From Rhodobacteraceae bacterium HIMB11 (lineage in GTDB: Bacteria > Pseudomonadota > Alphaproteobacteria > Rhodobacterales > Rhodobacteraceae): 64,000 nt of DNA. Of the stretch, positions 27,341 to 37,239 are shown piece after piece. The stretch is taken from positions 1-64,000 of the forward strand of contig AVDB01000002.1 of assembly GCA_000472185.1 (NCBI GenBank). Direction: 5' to 3'. The translations under genes and the position numbers were made by a program. The notes under the pieces are model-generated. The model had not been told where the DNA came from. It made no database searches and worked only from the letters and a program-made list of their open reading frames with translations. Position 1 is the stretch's first letter, and every line of letters starts with the position of its first letter.

Positions 27341-28627
27341 ATGAGTGATCAATCTATTGCATTCGTGCGCCATGAAACACTGCCTCCTTCTCCGCCCCCT
27401 GCGTCAGAAACGGGCATTGTAAAATGGATGCGTGAAAATCTGTTTTCATCTGTTACAAACTCGATCCTGACGCTTGCGGCCCTATATACGGTTTATTCGA
27501 TTTTGTCTGGGTCTATGCCATGGATTTTGGGCGGGATCTGGCAGGCGCCATCGCTTCAGGCATGTCGCGAAATCTTGGCAGGGGACTCAGCAGGGTGTTT
27601 TGCGGTTTTGACAGAGCGCTGGCACCAGTTGATCTTTGGTTTCAAATATCCGCAAGAGGCCTATTGGCGCCCAACACTGGCTTTCGTTCTTCTGATAGTT
27701 GCCGTTGCGCCCGTTTTGTTTGCAAATCTACCGCGTCGCATGTTGATCCTAACGGGCCTCTATCCGTTCATCGGGTTTTGGTTGATCTGGGGCGGCACGA
27801 TTATGGCACCCTTGATGGGCCTTGTTGGGTTCATCGTTGCTTATATAGTTTTCCAGCGCCTTGAACGTTCAAGCTTTGCAATGGGTGTATTAGGTGGTTT
27901 GGTCGCTGCAATCATCGTGTGGACACTTGGCGGTTATGTGAGCGACGCGATGAGCGGGTTCCTTGCGCTTGAACAAATTCCATCACGCGACATGGGTGGG
28001 TTCATGTTGAACATAATTCTTGGCACGGTCTGTGTATCGTTGTCCTTGCCCATTGGTATTTTGCTGGCGCTGGGACGTCAATCAAACATGCCGATCATCA
28101 AAATCATCTGTGTTGTGTTCATCGAATTTATTCGTGGCGTTCCGCTGATCACGCTTTTGTTCGTGGCAAACGTTGTATTGGCCTATTTCCTACCACCAGG
28201 GACAACCTTCGACCTAATCCTGCGCGTGATCATTATGATCACCATGTTTTCCTCTGCTTATATTGCCGAGGTGATCCGTGGCGGGCTTGCTGCCCTACCG
28301 CGTGGTCAGTACGAGGCGGGTGATAGCTTGGGGCTTGATTATGCGCAATCCATGCGTTTGATCATTCTGCCACAAGCGTTGAAGATTTCGATCCCCGGTA
28401 TCGTAAACGTTGCAGTGGGTTTGTTCAAAGACACTACACTGGTTTCCGTGATCTCAATGTTCGATCTAGTGGGGATGATCCGCGGACCGATCTTGGCATC
28501 AACTGAATGGAACGGCGTTTATTGGGAACTGTTTGGCTTTGCCTCGCTTCTGTTCTTCATTATATGCTACGGCATTTCACAATACTCACAATGGCTCGAG
28601 CGTCAGCTCGCGACCGATCATCGATAA
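27341..28627 (+). CDS. aapM: General L-amino-acid ABC transporter, permease AapM/BztC
   Basis: Second permease subunit. 428 residues, multi-spanning. The EAA-loop is in EAGDSLGLDYAQSMRLIILPQALK (read as two halves around residue 335), and ends with SQYSQWLERQL. The N-terminal FVRHETLPPSPPP segment is typical of this subfamily. It lies between aapQ and the ATPase, giving the complete J-Q-M-P order. Confidence 0.95.
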   Translation: MSDQSIAFVRHETLPPSPPPASETGIVKWMRENLFSSVTNSILTLAALYTVYSILSGSMPWILGGIWQAPSLQACREILAGDSAGCFAVLTERWHQLIFGFKYPQEAYWRPTLAFVLLIVAVAPVLFANLPRRMLILTGLYPFIGFWLIWGGTIMAPLMGLVGFIVAYIVFQRLERSSFAMGVLGGLVAAIIVWTLGGYVSDAMSGFLALEQIPSRDMGGFMLNIILGTVCVSLSLPIGILLALGRQSNMPIIKIICVVFIEFIRGVPLITLLFVANVVLAYFLPPGTTFDLILRVIIMITMFSSAYIAEVIRGGLAALPRGQYEAGDSLGLDYAQSMRLIILPQALKISIPGIVNVAVGLFKDTTLVSVISMFDLVGMIRGPILASTEWNGVYWELFGFASLLFFIICYGISQYSQWLERQLATDHR

Positions 28628-28643
28628 TTAGGAGGTCTTGTTC

Positions 28644-29408
28644 ATGGCCCAGGCGAAAATGACCGTTTCAGACGAGGTCGCAATTCAAATTCAAGATATG
28701 AACAAATGGTACGGCTCGTTCCATGTTCTTCGTGATATCAATCTAACTGTAAACCGTGGTGAGCGTATTGTTATCGCTGGTCCGTCTGGTTCGGGTAAAT
28801 CAACATTGATCCGCTGTATCAACCGTTTGGAAGAGCACCAGCGCGGACAAATTGTTGTTGACGGTACCGAGCTGTCATCAGATTTGAAAAATATAGACAA
28901 AATCCGTTCAGAGGTGGGGATGGTGTTCCAGCACTTTAACTTGTTTCCACATTTGACGATTTTGGAAAACTGCACATTGGCCCCTATTTGGGTGCGCAAA
29001 ACACCCAAGAAAGAAGCTGAAGAAACAGCGATGCACTTTCTTGAAAAGGTTAAGATCCCTGAACAGGCGCTGAAATATCCGGGTCAGCTGTCTGGTGGTC
29101 AGCAGCAGCGTGTGGCAATTGCGCGTTCCCTTTGCATGCGCCCCCGCATCATGTTGTTTGATGAACCTACCTCTGCACTGGACCCTGAAATGATCAAAGA
29201 GGTGCTGGACACCATGATCGAACTGGCAGAGGAGGGCATGACCATGTTGTGTGTGACGCACGAAATGGGATTTGCGCGTCAGGTTGCAAACCGCGTCATC
29301 TTCATGGACGAAGGTCAGATTGTTGAGCAAAACGAACCGAAGGAGTTCTTTAATAACCCAAAATCTGAGCGTACCAAACTTTTCTTATCACAGATTTTAG
29401 GGCATTAA
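28644..29408 (+). CDS. aapP: General L-amino-acid ABC transporter, ATP-binding protein
   Basis: Cytosolic ATPase energising uptake. The ATG at 28644, 8 bases after AGGAGG, gives 254 residues; a TTG 6 bases upstream is less likely. Walker [10 protein letters not shown] is at about 46-54, signature [14 protein letters not shown] at about 150, Walker [12 protein letters not shown] at about 171, H-loop CVTHEMGFA. It ends the operon. Immediately afterwards base composition becomes more AT-rich. Confidence 0.97.
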   Translation: MAQAKMTVSDEVAIQIQDMNKWYGSFHVLRDINLTVNRGERIVIAGPSGSGKSTLIRCINRLEEHQRGQIVVDGTELSSDLKNIDKIRSEVGMVFQHFNLFPHLTILENCTLAPIWVRKTPKKEAEETAMHFLEKVKIPEQALKYPGQLSGGQQQRVAIARSLCMRPRIMLFDEPTSALDPEMIKEVLDTMIELAEEGMTMLCVTHEMGFARQVANRVIFMDEGQIVEQNEPKEFFNNPKSERTKLFLSQILGH

Positions 29409-29506
29409 AGTTGGATGAAGCTCCGGTTCAAAGAAGAAAATAGACAAAAGGTCGAGTTGCGTGAACTAACCATAAATTTGTCGGAAATAAATTTCGAGGT
29501 TGACAC

Positions 29507-30271
29507 ATGTCATCAGGTTTGAACTTGGATATTTATGTGATTAGTCTGCCGGATGCACATGATAGACGTGAGAGAGTGCAGCGCGAGTTTTCCAGCCTTG
29601 GGTTGCATTTTCAGTTCTTTAATGGGGTTGACGCGGACGCATTGAGGGAGCAGTTACTTTTAAATACCGATGTTGAATTATGGGAGCGTAATATGGGCGC
29701 TCACTTAACAATGGGGCATCTTGGCTGCTATATGGCCCACGTCGATCTTTGGAAAAAAGTGAGTTCTTTGAATAAACCAGTACTAATTTGCGAGGACGAT
29801 GTGGTTTTCTCTAAAAACTTCTTAGAAGCTTTAGAAAAGGCACTTCATCTTCAGGATGCTTGGGACATTTGCCGATTTTCAAAAATCAGGGCTATCGGTC
29901 CGATAACGGTACAGCGAGTAGAAAATTTTGAATTAAACTATTACTGGGGGCCGTTCACAGGTAACGCTTGCTATCTCATACATCCACTGGTCGCCAAGAA
30001 ACTTTCAAATTCCTTCTTGCCAATCACAAGAGCGCATGATCACGAGTTAAACAGGTTTTTCGTACATGGCATTCGACTTACTGGGTTGGAGCCCTTCGCT
30101 GCTCGCCCTGTTGACCATGGATTGAGTTACATCACAGGGGACCGCAATGATAACGTGCATAAATTGCATAAACTAAAGCGGGCACCGCATTATTTTTTGA
30201 AGCTCAGTAATTATGTGCGTCGTTTCATATGGTTATGGAATAATGGTATCATTACAACACGTTTGAGGTAA
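29507..30271 (+). CDS. Glycosyltransferase family 25 (LPS-type)
   Basis: A 254-residue GT25-like enzyme. The N-terminal IYVISLPDAHDRRERVQREF is the family opening. The GHLGCYMAHVDLWKK segment corresponds to the GCxxSH acceptor motif, and CEDDVVF provides the metal-binding acidic cluster near residue 97. GT25 enzymes usually add galactose or related sugars to LPS core. It opens the AT-rich glycan island. The next gene is convergent. Confidence 0.85.
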   Translation: MSSGLNLDIYVISLPDAHDRRERVQREFSSLGLHFQFFNGVDADALREQLLLNTDVELWERNMGAHLTMGHLGCYMAHVDLWKKVSSLNKPVLICEDDVVFSKNFLEALEKALHLQDAWDICRFSKIRAIGPITVQRVENFELNYYWGPFTGNACYLIHPLVAKKLSNSFLPITRAHDHELNRFFVHGIRLTGLEPFAARPVDHGLSYITGDRNDNVHKLHKLKRAPHYFLKLSNYVRRFIWLWNNGIITTRLR

Positions 30272-30439
30272 AACGTCTATGACGTGCAGGCAGTAAATTG
30301 ATTTTTTGAATTGAGTGTAGCTCAAAGATATTTTTGTATAGTATGTTTTCGGAAAGATAAGCTTTATCATAATAATATGCTCTATTCGCTAGTTTAGCCT
30401 TTGGATCGCGGTTCAATAAAAAATATTCCACATGCGTTG

Positions 30440-31258
30440 TTAACCACCCCAGATCCGAAATTTTTCCTGGAAATATTTTATACATGCACGATTTGCTGCG
30501 ACGCGACCGTAACCGTTATGTACAAAGTTTCGTAAAGCCGCATCTTTAATCTCGTTAGAGTTTGCGGAAGCGCGTACTTTATTTTTTACATTTAGCCAAA
30601 TAGGTACCCCGCATCGCTCCAAACAGCCTGACAGCCATACATCATCCACGGTCCACAATATTTCTGGGATTTCAAATGACAGTTGGTCAAAGAATTCTGG
30701 ACGTACTAGAACGCCGCCCCAGCCTTCTAAAATATCGACATATCCTGAAGAAGTGCCCTTAGACGGCTTCCATTTTCCAAGTGACACTGCTCGTTTGACC
30801 CTATACAAAAAATTTTTATTGAGAAATTGGGCTTGCGGTATGCGATCTGATGTCCAGTCGTTTTCCGCATAATTGGGCATTTTGAGATGGCCCCCTTCTT
30901 CGCATATTGCATGCCCGGGGCGCTCTTCAGCGGCCTGTATAAATCGCTGGGCCCAATTTGGGTCATAAACCTTGTCATCGTCACAAAATAAGATCATTAC
31001 ATCTTGGTTTTTATATTCTTTTACCGCAGGTAAAACTTTGGTTGCGGGCCCATAATCTTGCGGAACGATGCGTAAATTTATGCCTTCTGGTAAGATGGGC
31101 AGTTCATATTCTTCATATGAAAAGCGCTTATATTGTTTAGGAATGTAAAGATTTATAGCATCTATTGCTGCGTTTTGCCTCAACAGCCCTTTTAGGTTTT
31201 CTCCCACATATGGAAAACGTGGAGGTATCGTTGTTAATGAGAGAATTAGCTTCGTCAT
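30440..31258 (-). CDS. Probable glycosyltransferase (GT-A fold)
   Basis: A 272-residue protein beginning MTKLILSLTTIPPRF, an opening typical of bacterial family-2-like sugar transferases of unknown specificity. An ILFCDDDKVYDPNW segment near residue 92 supplies the DxD-type metal site. WTVDDVWLSGCLERCGVPIW later is also typical. No membrane segment. It overlaps the upstream minus-strand gene by 4 bases, so the two probably act together. Confidence 0.75.
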   Translation of the reverse strand: MTKLILSLTTIPPRFPYVGENLKGLLRQNAAIDAINLYIPKQYKRFSYEEYELPILPEGINLRIVPQDYGPATKVLPAVKEYKNQDVMILFCDDDKVYDPNWAQRFIQAAEERPGHAICEEGGHLKMPNYAENDWTSDRIPQAQFLNKNFLYRVKRAVSLGKWKPSKGTSSGYVDILEGWGGVLVRPEFFDQLSFEIPEILWTVDDVWLSGCLERCGVPIWLNVKNKVRASANSNEIKDAALRNFVHNGYGRVAANRACIKYFQEKFRIWGG

Positions 31259-32025
31259 TGTTTCAGACTACCACCATTAGTAACCCAATATTCGACCATC
31301 CATGGAACTGGCCCGTTACCATAATGTGGAAAACGATCCCAATTCCCTTTAGGTGGGCAGATTAAGTCGATAGGCCGTGGTTTGCCGTGAAAACAGATTA
31401 TTTTTACAGAGCGATTAGGTTGTGAAGGGCCTTTGAAACGGTCAATTAGTAAAGGCTGGCGGAGATGATATTTGTAACTTTTAATCCATTCCTGTGGCCA
31501 ATATCTGATACCAGAAAGCTCACCATGCAAATAGTCTTGTTCAATCTTATATTTGTTTATAAGCTTGTCCCGCTGTGTGCGTAACTTTTCCACAACCCAT
31601 CCCATTTTTCCAAAATCGAATGCAAAGATCCCAGTCCCAGTCCTCGGTGGTGAGTCGACATAACGCCAAGGCGCTGAGTCTAACGCAATAAAGTCACCTT
31701 CACACTCAAAAAATTCATCGAGACTACCCCAGACCACAGTATCAAGGTCAATGAATAAGCCGCGGCCATGAAGCCCATAGAGTTGTTGTTTAAACACACT
31801 GATTTTTGGCCATGCGCCGTGTCTCCAATGCGACTGTTCGAGGCCAATATCTGGTATAGGAAACGCTTCGATCTCATTTGCCAGACCTTCAGTATTATCC
31901 GTCAAACACACAAATCGAAAATCGCCATTAATATTCGCTTTACATGCTTTGAAGAGCACATTCACATAATCCGCCGAATAGAGGGTACCCCATTTCATGC
32001 AGATTACTATTCGCTCTGATAACAT
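31255..32025 (-). CDS. Probable glycosyltransferase (GT8-like)
   Basis: A 256-residue protein with an N-terminal VICMKWGTLYSADYVNVL strand and LFIDLDTVVWGSLDEFF near residue 90. The DLD is the expected DxD metal/nucleotide-sugar site of GT-A enzymes. A C-terminal FHGKPRP His-Gly-Lys resembles GT8 phosphate-binding motifs. Sugar unknown. It is the first gene of a two-gene minus-strand operon and is divergent from the epimerase gene. Confidence 0.72.
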   Translation of the reverse strand: MLSERIVICMKWGTLYSADYVNVLFKACKANINGDFRFVCLTDNTEGLANEIEAFPIPDIGLEQSHWRHGAWPKISVFKQQLYGLHGRGLFIDLDTVVWGSLDEFFECEGDFIALDSAPWRYVDSPPRTGTGIFAFDFGKMGWVVEKLRTQRDKLINKYKIEQDYLHGELSGIRYWPQEWIKSYKYHLRQPLLIDRFKGPSQPNRSVKIICFHGKPRPIDLICPPKGNWDRFPHYGNGPVPWMVEYWVTNGGSLKQ

Positions 32026-32085
32026 TATTTTGGATCTCTTGCAGTTAGTGTTTGTTGTACAACTCTATCTATAAGGTTATGAGAA

Positions 32086-33234
32086 ATGTCAAAGAAGTTG
32101 GTAACAGTAGCGAGAATGCGTAAACTTTTATTTGTAACAGGTACTCGAGCTGATTTTGGGAAGCTTGAACCACTTGCATTGTTAGCACGTGATCAAGGGT
32201 TTGATGTGACGTTTTGGGTCACAGGTATGCACATGCTTGAACGATATGGTCTAACAAAAATTGAAGTGCAGCGGTTGCCGGGTGTAAGCGTCGCAGAATT
32301 CGCCAACCAAGATGGAACTGAGGCGCAAGACTTAATACTAGCCAATACAGTTATCGGTTTTTCAAAGTTTATCCAAAGTCACCAACCAGATCTTGTAATC
32401 GTGCATGGTGATAGAATTGAAGCGCTCGCATGTGCTATAGTTTGTGCTACGAATTACATTCGCTGCGCGCACATCGAAGGTGGGGAAATTTCTGGCACAA
32501 TTGATGAGATACTCAGGCATTGTAATACCAAACTCGCTTCTTTTCACTTTGTAAGTTCAGAAAAAGCAGCAGAGCGAGTAGCACGCTTAGGAGAGCCAAA
32601 AGATAAAATCCACGTTATTGGGTCTCCAGAATTGGATTTCCATCTAAGGTCTTCGGGAGTTCAGATCGAAGAGGTACGTGCGCACTACAGTATTCCGTTT
32701 AAGGACTTCGGTATTTGTACTTTTCATCCTGTGACTTCGGAACAAGATACCATAGCAGAACAAGCACGCAGTTTTTTTGACGCATTAAATATTTCAGGAC
32801 GAAGTTTTGTTGTAATACTGCCCAACAATGACCCAGGCGCTGAAATTATTTTTTCAGAAATTGAGCAACTTCCCAAAGATAGATTTAGAGTTTTGCCTTC
32901 AATGCGCTTCGCGCATTTCTCAGAACTTATGAAAAATTCTGCCTGCATAGTCGGTAATTCATCTGCCGGAGTACGCGAGGCGCCATTTTTATGTGTGCCT
33001 TCATTAGATGTGGGAACGCGTCAAAATAGGCGCGCAGCAAGCAATTCGATAACCAATGTTAAAGCAGATGATAAATCCTCTATTCTAAACTTTTTAAAAA
33101 ATGAATGGGGAAAGCGTTACCCCAAATGTAAAGAGTTTGGCCAAGGATCTGCAGCTGAAAGGTTCGTGCAATTACTTCACAGTGATACTTTTTGGCAAAC
33201 TGATTTACAAAAGACTTTTGTCGATCATGTATAG
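32086..33234 (+). CDS. UDP-N-acetylglucosamine 2-epimerase (hydrolysing, NeuC-like)
   Basis: Predicted to convert a UDP-HexNAc to free ManNAc-type sugar plus UDP, the first step to nonulosonic (sialic-like) acids. 382 residues from the first ATG, or 372 from the ATG at 32116 where the family start MRKLLFVTGTRADFGKLEPL begins. The HGDRIEALACA (about 108) and HIEGGEISGTIDE (about 130) motifs and GNSSAGVREAP near 305 are characteristic of the hydrolysing NeuC/LegG branch. It overlaps the Kdo-transferase start by 8 bases. Confidence 0.88.
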   Translation: MSKKLVTVARMRKLLFVTGTRADFGKLEPLALLARDQGFDVTFWVTGMHMLERYGLTKIEVQRLPGVSVAEFANQDGTEAQDLILANTVIGFSKFIQSHQPDLVIVHGDRIEALACAIVCATNYIRCAHIEGGEISGTIDEILRHCNTKLASFHFVSSEKAAERVARLGEPKDKIHVIGSPELDFHLRSSGVQIEEVRAHYSIPFKDFGICTFHPVTSEQDTIAEQARSFFDALNISGRSFVVILPNNDPGAEIIFSEIEQLPKDRFRVLPSMRFAHFSELMKNSACIVGNSSAGVREAPFLCVPSLDVGTRQNRRAASNSITNVKADDKSSILNFLKNEWGKRYPKCKEFGQGSAAERFVQLLHSDTFWQTDLQKTFVDHV

Positions 33235-34492
33235 TGCATTTCCATCAGGTATTTGGGGCATGTATCTAAGAATGTCCATTTTACTCTCCCCCCTGTTACG
33301 CTTGAATTTGAAGCGGCGTATTGCAAAAGGAAAAGAAGAACCTTCCAGACTACCAGAGCGCCTTGGATGTAGTGATGTTATCCGACCTAATGGCTCACTT
33401 ATATGGTTGCACGCGGTTGGTTTGGGTGAAGTTATGGCTCTGCGGGGATTCATTTTACTTTTGGCGAAATACTCACCAGAATCCTACTTTCTAGTTACTT
33501 CTAGCACAAAGGCTTCTGCTCAAGTATTTAAGGAAAATCTTCCCCCACGAACTATTCATCAATATTTTCCACTAGATGTGCCAGTATATTGCAAACGCTT
33601 CCTTGAACATTGGAAACCAAATTTATGTATTTGGTCTGAACAAGAAATATGGCCCGGTATGGTATGGTACAATTCCGAAGCAGGCATTCCCCAAGTTTTG
33701 ATCAACGCGAGAATGAATAAAAAGTCTTATCATTCCAAGTCTCGTTTTAAAAGTATGTTTGAGAAAATCTATCAAGCGTTTCCCATCATTTCAGCACAAG
33801 ATGATATAAGTGCCTGTCACATCAAAAAGTTAGGTGGGCGTGCAAAAGTTGATGGATCACTTAAATCAATTGCTCCACCTTTGCATTGCGTAGAGAGTGA
33901 ATTACGCCAACGAAAAATGCAAATAGGAGATCGACCAGTTCTTTGCTTAGCATCATCTCATGAGGCTGATGAAAAAATTGTGTTGAATGCATTGGGATCG
34001 ATACCAGAAAATATGCTTATAGTCCTAGTCCCTAGAAAAATTGAGAGATCTCGTTTAATTCGCAGAACAATTGAGGACATGGGTGTGTCTGTTTCCGTAG
34101 GTGATCAGTGCATAGACAGCAACATTCGTGTTCATTTGGTCGACAAGTTTGGCGAACTTGGCATATGGTATCGTATGTGTTCGATTGCATTTGTCGGTGG
34201 TACTTTTGATGAAACTCAGGGTCATAACCCTTGGGAAGCCATCCACTTAAATCGTCCAGTATTGCACGGACCAAATATAAACAATTTTAAACAAGACTAC
34301 GCTCAATTAGATGAAAGTAGGTATTCTCACTTAATATTGAATAGTGATGATCTTGCAGACCACCTTGAATTGACTTGCAATCAAACATCTGCACAACAGG
34401 AAGTTGAGACCTTTAACCCGCCGGTAACAGACTTAGAAAAGCTGGCCACTGATTTATTAGCACTGATGGACGGTGACCGTGTCGGTAGTTAG
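33227..34492 (+). CDS. waaA: 3-deoxy-D-manno-octulosonic acid transferase (GT30), copy 1
   Basis: Inner-membrane-bound enzyme transferring Kdo (or a related acid) from CMP-Kdo to lipid A precursor. The ATG at 33227 gives 421 residues with an N-terminal hydrophobic segment. Motifs: LHAVGLGEVMALRG with the catalytic Glu near residue 70, EQEIWPGMVW, and GGTFDETQGHNPWEA. It is strongly AT-rich. An upstream in-frame opening runs into the epimerase gene and is rejected. It overlaps the second copy by 20 bases. Donor specificity cannot be read from sequence. Confidence 0.88.
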   Translation: MYSAFPSGIWGMYLRMSILLSPLLRLNLKRRIAKGKEEPSRLPERLGCSDVIRPNGSLIWLHAVGLGEVMALRGFILLLAKYSPESYFLVTSSTKASAQVFKENLPPRTIHQYFPLDVPVYCKRFLEHWKPNLCIWSEQEIWPGMVWYNSEAGIPQVLINARMNKKSYHSKSRFKSMFEKIYQAFPIISAQDDISACHIKKLGGRAKVDGSLKSIAPPLHCVESELRQRKMQIGDRPVLCLASSHEADEKIVLNALGSIPENMLIVLVPRKIERSRLIRRTIEDMGVSVSVGDQCIDSNIRVHLVDKFGELGIWYRMCSIAFVGGTFDETQGHNPWEAIHLNRPVLHGPNINNFKQDYAQLDESRYSHLILNSDDLADHLELTCNQTSAQQEVETFNPPVTDLEKLATDLLALMDGDRVGS

Positions 34493-35768
34493 AAATAGTG
34501 TAAAAGTCATTATATTTTTGGTATTTTATCGATTTATTTGGTTTTTGTGCATGCCACTAGTGCTTTGCTTTTTAGTTTACCGTTCAAAACATGAGCCGGC
34601 TTATGCCGAGAAGCTTTTGGAACGTTTTGGTATCGGTCAAACGCGAAAAGGCTGTTGGGTCTGGATACACGCGGTGTCATTGGGTGAATTTCGCTCAGCA
34701 ATTCCACTGGTGGATAAATTACTGGAACGAGGCGAACGCGTGATTATTACTCATTTTACGCCCGCTGGACGAGCAGCTTCAGAGAAGTATTATGCCGCTC
34801 ACATCTCAAGTGGTTGCGTTTTGGTCCATTGGGTGCCGTTTGACTACCGATTAGCCTTTAAGCGATTTTTCGGTCGTTTCAAGATTAAATACGGTTTGGT
34901 AATGGAAGTAGAGTTTTGGCCAGGTATGATTTCATCAGCGAGAGCCTTGAACGTCCCTTTATTCCTTTGCAATGGACAATATCCAAACAAAAGCTTTGAA
35001 CGTGATACTCGTAGATATTTTTCGTCAAGAGATATTGTACCGTTGTTGTCTGGAGTGTTGGTGAAGTCACAACGAATGGCAATTCCTTTTCAAAAGTTAG
35101 GTGTAAAGAAAATATCAGTCACTGGTGAAATGCGTTTTGACCAGCCTTTAAATGAAAATCAAGTGGTGGCCGGGATACGGTTAAAAGAAATCATCAGTCA
35201 TAGACCCGTTGTCACAATTGCAAGTGCTGTGAAAGGAGAAGAAAATCTGTTCTTCGAAGCAGCTATGAAATTAGTGCAAAGGAACCCTCTCGCGGTTATT
35301 GTATATGTACCTCGAAAACCAGAGGAGTTTGAGACAATAGCCAGTCATCTTAAGTCGCTTGGTATAGCATTTCAGCGTCGCAGCGAAATATTAGATGGTT
35401 CACTTAACCTAATTGAGAAGTTACACGCAAACTTCATACTTGGTGACAGTCTCGGCGAAATGAACTTCTATATTTCGCTTGCAGATCAAGTAGTAGTTGG
35501 CGGAGGCTATGTGCCGCAAGGCTCTCACAATATTATAGAGCCACTATTACTTGATAAACCTACAATCGTTGGGCCGAACATCTGGACTATCGAATTTCCA
35601 GCTGTCGAAGCAATTAATGCGGGTGTTGTAAAATTGGTAAAGCCAAAAGATTTGGCAGGAGAGTTGCTTGAGCTCTCTAATTATCAACCCACGTCTGAAT
35701 TTGTTTCAAAAATGCAGGGTAGTACAGAAAATACGTTAACCGCAATTTCTAAGTTTGTTGAAACCTGA
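34473..35768 (+). CDS. waaA: 3-deoxy-D-manno-octulosonic acid transferase (GT30), copy 2
   Basis: A second GT30 enzyme directly after the first, 431 residues from a GTG start. The N-terminal anchor is hydrophobic (FLVFYRFIWFLCMPLVLC). Motifs: WIHAVSLGEFRSA with the catalytic Glu, VMEVEFWPGM, and GGGYVPQGSHNIIEPLLL. The two copies differ extensively, so this is not a recent duplication. One may add Kdo and the other a different CMP-activated acid, which is inference. Confidence 0.88.
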   Translation: MTVSVVRNSVKVIIFLVFYRFIWFLCMPLVLCFLVYRSKHEPAYAEKLLERFGIGQTRKGCWVWIHAVSLGEFRSAIPLVDKLLERGERVIITHFTPAGRAASEKYYAAHISSGCVLVHWVPFDYRLAFKRFFGRFKIKYGLVMEVEFWPGMISSARALNVPLFLCNGQYPNKSFERDTRRYFSSRDIVPLLSGVLVKSQRMAIPFQKLGVKKISVTGEMRFDQPLNENQVVAGIRLKEIISHRPVVTIASAVKGEENLFFEAAMKLVQRNPLAVIVYVPRKPEEFETIASHLKSLGIAFQRRSEILDGSLNLIEKLHANFILGDSLGEMNFYISLADQVVVGGGYVPQGSHNIIEPLLLDKPTIVGPNIWTIEFPAVEAINAGVVKLVKPKDLAGELLELSNYQPTSEFVSKMQGSTENTLTAISKFVET

Positions 35769-35861
35769 CTCCTGATATTCATGTAAAATGCAGCTTTACA
35801 ATTTCAGAAATTGGAAAATGTGTATTTCAATACCTCATCAGTCGAACTGTTATGGCTCAAA

Positions 35862-36992
35862 TTATCTATTTCGAGAAAGAAATGCTTGATAGTTCAGCGA
35901 CACAAATAGACTCGCGAATACTATTAGGATACCCAGAACTGATGAAGAATATAACAAAGGCCAATAATAGAGTCTTGAATTGGTGATCCCAACAGTTGAA
36001 CCTTCCACCAATTTCAAAACTATCAGTGTAAAAATTGCGAGGGCAATATAGCGGCTGGATCCAAACCTACTGAATCCTGCGATATAAAGCATAGAAAAAC
36101 CTACTAAACTCACGACGAGGGAGAGGATAGCTGTGTTTATTCGTTCATGTAAATTTTCAACTACTGATGCTTTGGGCGCCTTAGATAGTTTACTCGCTAT
36201 GTCGGGTGTCGTTATTAACAGCATTGTCGGAAGATGATCTACAGCTGGCAGGTTTATGAAATCAGTCGTAAATTTAACTGATAGGTCAAAATTTAGTTCT
36301 GAAAATTTGGTTATTGCGATACTATTCTGTGAAGGTTTAAAGCTCTGTATCAGGCCATCATTTAGTACAACAATCAACTGCTGCTCATCTTTTATCAATT
36401 GAGCAGTTTTAGCCGTATAAATGTGCGTTAAACTTGGATCTCGATTATCAAAAATTGAAATATTTAAAAGTTCGCCCTGTAAATTTGTATCTCCAACAAA
36501 CGTAGTAACGCCGCTAGTCGGGTGTTGAAACTCGCCTTCTTGGAGTAGTTGTGGTCCTATGCTGTTGGCAATCGAATGCTTGCGCTCCGCGATCTCCTTA
36601 TTTGCCATAGGCTTAAAGTATGTAGTCAAAAGCAACATCAAGATAAATGCAATAAATCCGAAGTAAAAAAACGCTCTTAAAATTCGCCAAGCACTTATGC
36701 CCGAGGATGAAAAAACAGTAAATTCACTGTCGTTGTTCAGTCTGTGCGCCACAATAACAGACGCTGCAAACGCCGCCAGCGGGATACTTCTAGTTAACAA
36801 TGTTGGTATAGATAAAAACAAAAGTCCGGATACCAAATTCACTGAATGACCTTGCTGTACTATTTCATCAAATAGTTTCAAAGTTGTTTGGAGGAGCATC
36901 AATCCTAGAAACACTAGTGTAAAGAAGGCAAAGGCTCGTAAGCAAAGTTTTATAATGTACCGATCAATCAGAAGCATGGTTCGAAATGCCAA
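35862..36992 (-). CDS. LptF/LptG-family LPS export permease (YjgP/YjgQ)
   Basis: A 376-residue inner-membrane protein. Hydrophobic segments at the N-terminus (about 15-120) and C-terminus (about 285-370) flank a beta-jellyroll-like periplasmic domain. The start LLIDRYIIKLCLRAFAFF and LLTRSIPLAAFAAS match the family. LptF and LptG normally form a pair with LptB. Here only one gene is present and it is on the opposite strand to its neighbours. It may be an accessory or divergent copy, since the partner is not in the window. Confidence 0.85.
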   Translation of the reverse strand: MAFRTMLLIDRYIIKLCLRAFAFFTLVFLGLMLLQTTLKLFDEIVQQGHSVNLVSGLLFLSIPTLLTRSIPLAAFAASVIVAHRLNNDSEFTVFSSSGISAWRILRAFFYFGFIAFILMLLLTTYFKPMANKEIAERKHSIANSIGPQLLQEGEFQHPTSGVTTFVGDTNLQGELLNISIFDNRDPSLTHIYTAKTAQLIKDEQQLIVVLNDGLIQSFKPSQNSIAITKFSELNFDLSVKFTTDFINLPAVDHLPTMLLITTPDIASKLSKAPKASVVENLHERINTAILSLVVSLVGFSMLYIAGFSRFGSSRYIALAIFTLIVLKLVEGSTVGITNSRLYYWPLLYSSSVLGILIVFASLFVSLNYQAFLSRNR

Positions 36993-37239
36993 ATTACCCC
37001 ATTTTTCAGTTTCGTATCGGATGAATCGAAATAAATGTAAAGTATCACTTCGAATTGTTAATTAGCCTGCAGATAGTTTTTTAGAAATCGCGGTTTTATC
37101 TCTCCATTTGGGTATTTATCATACCTTTTTGTAGAGCAGTTCTCGCGTTGTAATTTTTGGAAAATTATCGAAAATTGTTTCTTCTATCCTTTATCATTAG
37201 CTGCTTGACGCTATCAAATTAAGGTCTTACTGCATATAT

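Noticed and set aside
37141-37239. Promoter before the acyltransferase gene (TTGACG at 37205)
   Set aside because: The -10 at the right distance (TACTGC) is poor, and the TATATA near the start codon would leave no leader; too uncertain to list.
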